This document shows, in pieces, positions 25,901 through 31,625 of a stretch of DNA of 38,062 bases. Every line of letters begins with the position of its first letter. The stretch's first letter is position 1. The notes beneath the pieces were generated by a model. The model searched no databases, was not told the DNA's origin, and saw only the letters and a list, made by a program, of their open reading frames with translations. Both the position numbers and the translations under genes were made by a program. The stretch is from Zongyangia gallinarum (lineage in GTDB: Bacteria > Bacillota > Clostridia > Oscillospirales > Ruminococcaceae). Where the stretch lies: the NCBI GenBank assembly GCA_904419315.1, contig CAJFQY010000015.1:1-38062 (forward strand), read 5' to 3'.

Positions 25901-28606
25901 GAGGAAATCCGCATTGGTACCGGCCAAAATACGATCACGGTGCTGGTGACCAGTGAAGACGGTGTTTTCTCCAGAGCGGTCAAGATTGTGGTAACCAAAC
26001 CCTACAATACAGAAAATCCGTATCAGGAGACCTACCGTCCCCAATTCCACTTTAGCCAGCAGCAGTATTGGTGCAATGACCCCAACGGTATGGTATACAA
26101 TGCCGAAACCCAGACCTACCATCTGTTCTATCAGTATAATCCTGGAGTCCTTTACCACGACGGCCAATCCCATTGGGGACATGCTGTTTCCAAGGATATG
26201 GTGCATTGGACAGAGCTGCCCATCGCTTTGTATCCGGACGACATTGGCATTATGGCGTCAGGCTCCGGCGTCATTGACAGAAATAATACCAGCGGCCTCT
26301 TTGATGAGAGCACACCGCCTGAATCAAGAATGGTGGCAATCTACACCTATTTTGCCAACGGTCCGGCACCGGGTGAAGGTGGAAGCCAGCGGCAGGCCAT
26401 CGCCTATTCTGAAGACAACGGCTTGACCTGGACAAAATATGAGGGCAACTCTGTTATTCCTAACTTTGGCAATGAATACGGTGGGGACTTCCGGGATCCC
26501 AAGGTCATGTGGATGGAAGAAACCCAGGAATGGCTGATGATTGTGGCCGGCGGACGCGCGAGAATCTTTACCTCTCCCGACCTGATCCACTGGACGCACA
26601 ACACCGATCTGGTCTATGCCGACGGCAGCGAAGTCTGGTCCGAGTGTCCCGACCTCTTCCCGCTGGCAGTGGACGGCGATCCTGACAATATCAAATGGGT
26701 CTACAGCGGCAGCGGCGTCTTCTACATCATCGGCGATCTGGTCAAAGAGAATGGAACGTATGTATTCAAGGCAGAAACCAACCGCATGTCCTTCTACGAA
26801 GGCGGATTCGGCGGAGGAGCCGGCGGCGACATGTATGCCACCCAGAGCTTTTCCAATATGCCGGATGGCCGGACTGTTTTGATCAGCTGGATGCCAGAAT
26901 CCAATGCGGAGGCACTGAAAGCCTACGATAAAAATTGGAACGGCAACCAGTCCATTCCGCTGGAAGCAAAACTTCATACAGTGGATGGAGAGGTCCGTTT
27001 GGCCACCTACCCTGTAGAAGAGCTGAAGATGCTGCGTTCCGAAGAACCAATTTATGAGGGCAGCAACATTACAGTAGCCCCCGGGGATGAAAATATCCTT
27101 AAGGATGTCAATGGTTATCTCTATGACATTGAAGCGGAGTTCACATTAAATGGGGCCATAGAGTTTGGCTTTAATCTCCGTACTTCTGGCGATGAGAAGA
27201 CAGTGGTGAAATATAACGTAGCTGACCAGAAGCTCATTGTGGACAAAATTGCTTCCGGCGTGCTGTCCACCGGTGTTAAATCCGCAACCCTGACGCCCAT
27301 CGACGGCAATAAGATCAAATTGCGGATTCTGGTGGATACCTCTGTTATCGATGCCTTTGGCAATGACGGACTTGCTTCCGTCAATACCTTCTATTATCCC
27401 GGACAAGAAAATTCTGGTATGGAATTTTATACTGTAGGAGGCAACGTAACAGTTGACTCTTTGAAAATCTATGAGATGGCCTCGGCGTGGGACGAGACAG
27501 TTCCTGTTCCCGTTGTCCCGCTGCTGACCAGTCTGGATATTTCCGAAGGTACACTTTCTCCCGCATTTGATCCTACCGTTAACGAATATAAGGTGACAGT
27601 CGAAAATGATGTGGATAGCTTGGATGTGACCCCTGTCTATGCATGGGCGACGACTGTCAGTGGCACCATCAATGGAGAAGCGGTGGGTATTGGAGCAACA
27701 AAGACCATTCCTCTGACAGTTGGTGATAACACCATCACCATTACCCTGAAAGATAGGGTCAGCCAGAACACCTATACCATTACCGTAACCCGGGAAGGTA
27801 CGGCACAGCCTCCGGTGCTCGATGGACTGGAGCTGAGCCAAGGCACCTTGTCACCAAATTTTGGGGCAGATATCAAATCTTACACAGCACAGGTTGCCAA
27901 CGATGTAGAAAGCATTCAGGTCAAGGCTCTCTTTGGCGAGAATGTCAAGGTGAAGATCAATGATGCTGAGGTGGCAAGTGGTACATTCTCCGACGCCATC
28001 CCCTTGGCAGTTGGCGAAAACACCATTACAGTTTCCTTGACTGGTAACGATGGAGGTACCAACAGCTATACTATCGTTGTGACAAGGGAGAAGGATGGAG
28101 ATATTCCTGAGCCGGAAACACCGGTATTAGACGATCTACAGCTCTCTCATGGAACTCTTGATCCTGAATTTGATTCCAATGTGACAGAATACAAGGCATC
28201 GGTGGCTTATGCGGTCAACAATATCCAGGTCAAGGCATTCTTTGCCGATGAGATTGCGGTGAAGATCAATGGCGTAGATGTCCAAAGCGGTATTTACTGT
28301 GATCCCATTCCTTTGTCTGTGGGCGAAAATACCATTACAGTTTCTCTGACCGGCAGCGATGGAGGCACCAATACCTATACCATCGTGGTGACACGCGCTG
28401 ACCAGGAGATCCAGCCCGGCGGGGATGGAAGTATCAGCGGTGGCGGAAGTGACTGGAGATGGCCGGACGGCACAACTTCTGACACAGATACAGACAAAGA
28501 TAAGGAGAATCCCAGTTCGGGTGACACAGCGAATCTGCCTGTGGCGCTGGCCCTGCTGGCGGGAACATCCGCACTGATTGTCTTTGCCTCCCGCAAGAAA
28601 AAATAA
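22904..28606 (+). CDS. Cell-wall-anchored multi-modular fructanase (GH32)
   Basis: Secreted enzyme of 1900 residues expected to hydrolyse fructans such as levan or inulin at the cell surface. Order: signal peptide (1-37, KRFRRR then a hydrophobic run); five related beta-sandwich modules (about 53-230, 232-405, 409-580, 586-765, 770-935); one cadherin-like domain (941-1030); GH32 catalytic domain with WCNDPNG nucleophile Asp1059, RDP Asp1198 and ECPD acid/base Glu1247; its C-terminal sandwich; three cadherin-like domains (about 1540-1830); a Ser/Asp linker; NPSSG (1869-1873), hydrophobic helix and RKKK. The sorting signal has Ser where NPxTG has Thr. The ATG at 22904 follows AAGGAG by 8 bases; an in-frame ATG at 22829 also has a GGAG. 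Substrate linkage is not determinable by eye. Confidence 0.9.
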   Translation: MQITSWKPAKRFRRRLVAFILTAVVGLSSVLPGMAAYGIDPSVQDSAGQARGAGFVTNMTGWEGKNGSWESQTDGYRGNNTGIGDGFAMSSVKVEADEAFTYEVDFIINAGNAGGIVFGVADPSNPSADWYCANIDKSGNREGKKDSRIFHVKGGLAFEAGRDLTSEEIDTSEYTLKVTYDGAGNFSSWLNGNPVLENEPIEFQGGYFGLLTYQSDVTFTSATLTKGNGDSGFITNLTGLEGKNGSWELQDNGYRGSNTGLGDSFAVSAMEVEADRAFTYEASFTINAGEAAGIIFGVENPDNPSANWYCANVDKSGNRGVKDSRIFHVNHGLVYEKGRNLTQEELDTSEYTIKVSYDGDGNFSSWVNENLVLENEPIEFQGGYVGLLTYESDVTFHSAMLTTGEETLSFQTNLSGWQAANGSWQKVTNGYRGSNMEIGDAFATADLFLPAGTTFTYEADLTINDGPAAGLVFGIGDRNSPQDKWYCLNVNKDDNNTRFFRINGVGEEKARTLTEEEQAANQFHLKVELAADGTLTCTTNGTEVTSQKLDGFGGGYLGLLTWYSDVTYDNVKVTYQLPEGEYVEPGGLIVPAGSSASGNAQDGYILEGARMGNNFAILDNLVGSFTFEANLQFLESNTAAGLLFGVADKNNLDNRRWCALHINDTADTARVFYENDYFNPPAGEAFDYTVSLPDTVKHQEIIPLKISVDQNKTVKVYIGNMYFPVITETFAAYSGGYLGFMTSNTSAKFTNVKIYSGEPEDPLDSYELSDLELGELHGDHCSGNAQDGYIVESINGNNIAVFDGYTTAMEFEADMEILEGTTAAGLMFGVQDKNNPGSNWSAIHIQPDRDNTLRVFCESNWNQPGGLDSGSISLPEGTTDAKMHLKISINLNNVLKVYVNDMENPVYETVFEGYTGGHVGLMTSATKAKFTNVSLKGIEFPQLSGLELIGAPLNEEFDPTNYDYTADAAMDTESVKVKATLEKGSLQINGVPVASGEESEEIRIGTGQNTITVLVTSEDGVFSRAVKIVVTKPYNTENPYQETYRPQFHFSQQQYWCNDPNGMVYNAETQTYHLFYQYNPGVLYHDGQSHWGHAVSKDMVHWTELPIALYPDDIGIMASGSGVIDRNNTSGLFDESTPPESRMVAIYTYFANGPAPGEGGSQRQAIAYSEDNGLTWTKYEGNSVIPNFGNEYGGDFRDPKVMWMEETQEWLMIVAGGRARIFTSPDLIHWTHNTDLVYADGSEVWSECPDLFPLAVDGDPDNIKWVYSGSGVFYIIGDLVKENGTYVFKAETNRMSFYEGGFGGGAGGDMYATQSFSNMPDGRTVLISWMPESNAEALKAYDKNWNGNQSIPLEAKLHTVDGEVRLATYPVEELKMLRSEEPIYEGSNITVAPGDENILKDVNGYLYDIEAEFTLNGAIEFGFNLRTSGDEKTVVKYNVADQKLIVDKIASGVLSTGVKSATLTPIDGNKIKLRILVDTSVIDAFGNDGLASVNTFYYPGQENSGMEFYTVGGNVTVDSLKIYEMASAWDETVPVPVVPLLTSLDISEGTLSPAFDPTVNEYKVTVENDVDSLDVTPVYAWATTVSGTINGEAVGIGATKTIPLTVGDNTITITLKDRVSQNTYTITVTREGTAQPPVLDGLELSQGTLSPNFGADIKSYTAQVANDVESIQVKALFGENVKVKINDAEVASGTFSDAIPLAVGENTITVSLTGNDGGTNSYTIVVTREKDGDIPEPETPVLDDLQLSHGTLDPEFDSNVTEYKASVAYAVNNIQVKAFFADEIAVKINGVDVQSGIYCDPIPLSVGENTITVSLTGSDGGTNTYTIVVTRADQEIQPGGDGSISGGGSDWRWPDGTTSDTDTDKDKENPSSGDTANLPVALALLAGTSALIVFASRKKK
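23062..25720 (+). repeat. Five tandem beta-sandwich repeats inside the fructanase gene
   Basis: Modules start near 23062, 23598, 24129, 24661 and 25213, about 175-185 codons each. Modules 1-3 share openings like TNMTGWEGKNGSW and all share AGxxFGVxD and the closing GGYxGLxT. Modules 1 and 2 are the closest (ENEPIEFQGGY in both), and modules 4 and 5 form a second pair (SGNAQDGYI in both), suggesting two rounds of duplication. Confidence 0.8.
27520..28400 (+). repeat. Three cadherin-like repeats near the fructanase C-terminus
   Basis: Each repeat reads as L..L.LS.GTLSP.F....Y...V, then a NDAEV- or NGVDV-type turn and VGENTITV...YTIVVTR. The last two are nearly identical at GENTITVSLTG and DGGTN, suggesting recent duplication. 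They probably act as spacers lifting the enzyme from the wall. Confidence 0.75.
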
Positions 28607-28617
28607 ATCAACATGCT

Positions 28618-28651
28618 AAAAAGTGCAGCCAATCATTTGGCTGCACTTTTT
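28618..28651 (+). terminator. Intrinsic terminator after the fructanase gene
   Basis: AAAAAGTGCAGCCAA (28618-28632) pairs perfectly with TTGGCTGCACTTTTT (28637-28651) around TCAT. Its symmetry would permit use on both strands. Confidence 0.92.
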
Positions 28652-28720
28652 TTATGGAAAGGTAAAATTTTTCACTTTTGAATGGGCCTTTTGTGTGAAA
28701 ACTAAAGGTGAGGTGATTGG

Positions 28721-28903
28721 ATGTCCGTCAATTTTTACCGTGACAATCCGGACTTGCGGGAATACTTTCTTTCTTTGCCAGGCTATGTGCGCAATGAGCT
28801 TGCGGCCTCCGGCGTGGAAATCACCACCCTGGGAGAACTGCAGGAGTGTGCAGAACTGCTGAGGAAGGATCTGGACACCCGTGCCCAAGAACAGGAGAGG
28901 TGA
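28721..28903 (+). CDS. Small hypothetical protein with YFxSLPxYV motif (first of pair)
   Basis: A 60-residue protein of unknown function starting MSVNFYRDNPDLREYF. The core YFLSLPGYVRNEL is followed by TTLGELQECAELLRKDL, and the whole is predicted to be short helices. The ATG at 28721 follows AGGTGAGGTGATT. The next gene starts 6 bases after the stop and encodes a paralogue with the same core. A 7-base dyad TTTTCAC/GTGAAAA lies upstream (28669-28701), but I see no convincing promoter between the preceding terminator and the start. No signal peptide, membrane segment or Cys motif. Confidence 0.72.
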   Translation: MSVNFYRDNPDLREYFLSLPGYVRNELAASGVEITTLGELQECAELLRKDLDTRAQEQER

Positions 28904-28909
28904 TTTATT

Positions 28910-29086
28910 ATGGCCCATCAATATCGGGACCTGCACGAGATGATTCGTTTAGATGGAAGGATCAACCAATATTTTTCTTCGCTGCCTGTCTATGTACAAG
29001 AGTCAATCTGTGAAAGGGCAGACAAAATCCACAATGCTGAGACTCTGCGTCGTTATGCAGACAATTTGCTCAGCGGGGATAAATAA
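28910..29086 (+). CDS. Small hypothetical protein with YFxSLPxYV motif (second of pair)
   Basis: A 58-residue protein starting MAHQYRDLHEMIRLDG and ending NLLSGDK. It carries YFSSLPVYVQESI, then AETLRRYADNLL, aligning without gaps to the preceding protein's YFLSLPGYV and LGELQECAELL. The ATG has GGAGAGGTG upstream, overlapping the end of the first gene, so the pair is cotranscribed and probably coupled. A terminator begins 6 bases after the stop. The function is unknown; two different short paralogues in one operon suggest a hetero-oligomer or two related adaptors. Confidence 0.72.
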   Translation: MAHQYRDLHEMIRLDGRINQYFSSLPVYVQESICERADKIHNAETLRRYADNLLSGDK

Positions 29087-29091
29087 AAAAA

Positions 29092-29127
29092 CCAGGCCCC
29101 TGTGAAAGGGGTCTGGCTTTTTTATTT
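29092..29127. terminator. Bidirectional terminator between the small-protein pair and lacI-type gene
   Basis: CCAGGCCCCT (29092-29101) pairs with AGGGGTCTGG (29107-29116, one G-U) around GTGAA, with a T-tract after and an A-tract before. It overlaps the region of the convergent LacI-type gene's stop. Confidence 0.85.
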
Positions 29128-30138
29128 TTTTACAGGGCCGGTTGTCTGTCCGATACAAAGTGTGACATCTACAACATCGTGATGCACTTCCTCTGTACGC
29201 TTTGAATCGGTAATGTTATCAAAGAGAAGCCGGGCAATCTGTTTATAATCCTGTTTGACAGTGGTGAGTCGAGGAAAAGAAAAATTCTCGTTGAGCCCAT
29301 CAAAACCGACGATGGATAGATCCTCTGGCACCCGAAGCCCCAGATGCTGTGCCCCCATCAACACACCGATAGCCATAGTATCATTGGCGCAGGCAATAGC
29401 AGTGGGCGGATCGGGCAGGGACATATAATAGTTGACAATATCCAGGCCACAGCGAATAGAGCATTCAAAACCATGAACATATTCCTCTCGATAGGGGAGG
29501 TTATATTTCCAGCCAATTAACTGCTGATAGGCCTGCCTGCGGGCTTTGGCAGCAAAACTATTATTGTTCCCTGCAGCAAAAGCAATTTTATGATGTCCTA
29601 GCCGCACGAGATATCCCAACAATAAATCGATTCCCTGCAGATGGTTGGCGGTGACCGAAGAACACTTGAGGCTATCCATGGTTCGGTCAAATGACACTAG
29701 TTTCATGGAAGGGGGCACCCTCTTGTATAGTTCTGTCAGAGGACCGTCGACCACAATAATTCCTTTTGTCCGAATGGCTTGGCAGTAATCCAGATATTCT
29801 TGTTCTTGGATGTGGTTGTTGTCAATATTGCAGGTGAGTAAAGTGAGTTTATGCTCAAAGGCAAGCCGACTTAGTTCCTTGAGGAGGAGTATGAAGTAGG
29901 CATTGGTCATGTCGTGAATAAAAACTGCAATGGAGTTGGACGATTTTGAAAACAAGTTTTTCGCCATCTGATTTGGCACATAGTGATATTTCTGTATGAC
30001 GGCGTTGACCTGCTCACGTACTTCCACAGAGGTGCGTTCTGGGGAATTGATGACGCGAGAAACGGTAGAAGGGGAAACATGGGCAAGTTTGGCAATTTCC
30101 CGGATTCCCAGATACTCCTTTTGCTTTTTCTGATTCAA
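29122..30138 (-). CDS. LacI-family transcriptional regulator, copy 1, TTG start
   Basis: A 338-residue repressor-type protein. An N-terminal LacI helix-turn-helix (about 11-31, REIAKLAHVSPSTVSRVIN) and hinge VPNQMAKNLFS precede a periplasmic-binding-protein-like sensor domain (FIHDMTNAYF, KGIIVVDG, ANDTMAIGVL, VPEDLSIVGFDG). The TTG at 30138 lies 8 bases after AGGAG; an in-frame GTG at 30147 would abut the ribosome site and is less likely. It has its own promoter at 30189-30217. It is closely related, roughly 60% identical by eye, to the next upstream gene. A sugar effector is likely; its targets may include the nearby fructanase, which is inference. Confidence 0.9.
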   Translation of the reverse strand: MNQKKQKEYLGIREIAKLAHVSPSTVSRVINSPERTSVEVREQVNAVIQKYHYVPNQMAKNLFSKSSNSIAVFIHDMTNAYFILLLKELSRLAFEHKLTLLTCNIDNNHIQEQEYLDYCQAIRTKGIIVVDGPLTELYKRVPPSMKLVSFDRTMDSLKCSSVTANHLQGIDLLLGYLVRLGHHKIAFAAGNNNSFAAKARRQAYQQLIGWKYNLPYREEYVHGFECSIRCGLDIVNYYMSLPDPPTAIACANDTMAIGVLMGAQHLGLRVPEDLSIVGFDGLNENFSFPRLTTVKQDYKQIARLLFDNITDSKRTEEVHHDVVDVTLCIGQTTGPVKK

Positions 30139-30188
30139 AACGGGCACTCCTTTTTGTCCGAAACTGATGGCGACAGACGTACAGCTTT

Positions 30189-30217
30189 ATTATAAAATAT
30201 CATCTAAAAGAATGCAA
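30189..30217 (-). promoter_or_regulatory. Sigma-A promoter of lacI-type copy 1
   Basis: On the minus strand TTGCAT (30217-30212) and TATAAT (30194-30189) are 17 bases apart. Confidence 0.78.
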
Positions 30218-30254
30218 GTAGATAGTGTGGTAAAGCGAAAAAGTATAGAACAAC

Positions 30255-30276
30255 AAAAAAGGCTCCAAAAGGAGCC
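30255..30276 (-). terminator. Intrinsic terminator of lacI-type copy 2
   Basis: On the minus strand GGCTCC, TTTT and GGAGCC form a perfect stem-loop followed by six T's, 15 bases after the stop of copy 2. It separates the two paralogues into independent transcripts. Confidence 0.88.
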
Positions 30277-30291
30277 GAAGTATGGGGCAAA

Positions 30292-31320
30292 TTATTTTTT
30301 GACTGGCCCAGTCGTTTCGCCAATGGAAAGGGCCACATCCACAATATCATGGTGCACCTCCGAGGAACGGCTGGGATCCACAACATCGTCAAAAAGAATT
30401 TGGGCGATTTTTTTGTAATCTTGCAATACCGTTGTCAGCCGGGGATAGGAAAAATTCTCTGTCAGCCCGTCAAAACCGGCAATGGACAAATCTTCAGGAA
30501 CGCGGATGCCTACGGATTGGGCATACATTAAGGTGCCGATGGCCATGGGATCATTATTGCAAAGAATGGCAGTGGGCGGATCGGGAAGATTCATAAAGTA
30601 GTCGATGATTGCTTTACCAGAATGGGTAGCACGGTTGCCGCCTTCAAATTTCTGGCAGTAATCTTCTCGATAGGGGAGATTATGATGCCAGCCTATCAGC
30701 TGCTGATAGGCTTGTCGGCGCAATTTGGCCGCCTGCATTGTGGGAGAGTTAACCGTTGCAAAGGCTATTTTCCGATGACCCAGCTGAATCAGGTGGTTAA
30801 GAAGCAATTCAATCCCTTGATAGTGATTAGAAGTGACAGAAGAATAATGAATGCTATCGACCTTGCAGTCAAAGGAAACCAGCTTAATTGAATCATGAAG
30901 ATGCTCGTACATATTGCTGGGATGATTATCAATGGAGATAATTCCTTTAGTACGAACTGCTTGGCAATAGTTTAAATATTCGATTTCCTGATTTTTATTG
31001 TGAAGGGTACTACAAATTAATAGGTTATATTGATTTTTGAAAGCGATCTGTCCCAGTTCTTGAATGAGGAGGCCATAAAAAGGATTGGTAAAATCATGGA
31101 TAAAAATAGCCAGAGAATTGGAAGACTGGGAAAACAGATTTTTTGCCATCTGGTTGGGCACATAGTGATATTCTTGAATAATCCGATTGACCCGTTCCCG
31201 CACACTGTCGGAGGTGCGTTCCGGATAATTGATCACCCGAGAAACAGTGGAAGGGGAAACATGGGCAAGCTTAGCGATTTCACGTACGCCAAGATATTGC
31301 TTTGGCTTTTTGGGGGCCAC
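30292..31320 (-). CDS. LacI-family transcriptional regulator, copy 2, GTG start
   Basis: A 342-residue paralogue of the neighbouring gene with the same layout. Its helix-turn-helix REIAKLAHVSPSTVSRVIN is identical to copy 1 over the recognition helix, and both proteins end in TTGPVKK. The sensor domain is more diverged (SFDCKVDSIHYSS against SFDRTMDSLKCSS), suggesting a different ligand for a similar DNA site. The GTG at 31320 lies 8 bases after AGGAG; the GTG at 31329 abuts it. Its own promoter is at 31383-31411, with a small ATAC-ACG-GTAT dyad (31362-31372) near the predicted start that might be an autoregulatory operator. Confidence 0.9.
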   Translation of the reverse strand: MAPKKPKQYLGVREIAKLAHVSPSTVSRVINYPERTSDSVRERVNRIIQEYHYVPNQMAKNLFSQSSNSLAIFIHDFTNPFYGLLIQELGQIAFKNQYNLLICSTLHNKNQEIEYLNYCQAVRTKGIISIDNHPSNMYEHLHDSIKLVSFDCKVDSIHYSSVTSNHYQGIELLLNHLIQLGHRKIAFATVNSPTMQAAKLRRQAYQQLIGWHHNLPYREDYCQKFEGGNRATHSGKAIIDYFMNLPDPPTAILCNNDPMAIGTLMYAQSVGIRVPEDLSIAGFDGLTENFSYPRLTTVLQDYKKIAQILFDDVVDPSRSSEVHHDIVDVALSIGETTGPVKK

Positions 31321-31382
31321 GATTTGCACTCCTTCTTACACAGAATTGAACTATAAAATTAATACACGGTATATATAAACAG

Positions 31383-31411
31383 ATTATAATTCAACACCAT
31401 ATGAAAAGCAA
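31383..31411 (-). promoter_or_regulatory. Sigma-A promoter of lacI-type copy 2
   Basis: On the minus strand TTGCTT (31411-31406) and TATAAT (31388-31383) are 17 bases apart. It is divergent from the carB promoter about 100 bases away. Confidence 0.75.
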
Positions 31412-31509
31412 GGGACAAAATGTGGAAGTGTGAAAGTGGCCAAGGAAAAATAGAAAAAATGTAAATTTTCTCTAGGATTTTTTTTGGCTATTTTTTTGTA
31501 TTTTGGCGC

Positions 31510-31538
31510 TTGCATATCATTTCATGCGTGTGTATAAT
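31510..31538 (+). promoter_or_regulatory. Sigma-A promoter of carB
   Basis: TTGCAT (31510-31515) and TATAAT (31533-31538) are 17 bases apart, with a leader of about 80 bases. I see no PyrR-type attenuator in the leader. Confidence 0.78.
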
Positions 31539-31625
31539 AATTGGAGACTATAAAATGGCGTAGTTATGCCGGTTTGTAGGCCCGCGCAGTAAAGAAAGAT
31601 TGAGATGAAAAGGGGAGTGCGCAAA

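Noticed and set aside
29122..31320. Assembly artefact duplicating one lacI gene
   Set aside because: The two copies differ throughout (about 60% identity by eye) and have different promoters and terminators, so this is a genuine old duplication.
31539..31625. PyrR-type attenuator in the carB leader
   Set aside because: No terminator/antiterminator pair or PyrR-binding loop was visible in this short leader.
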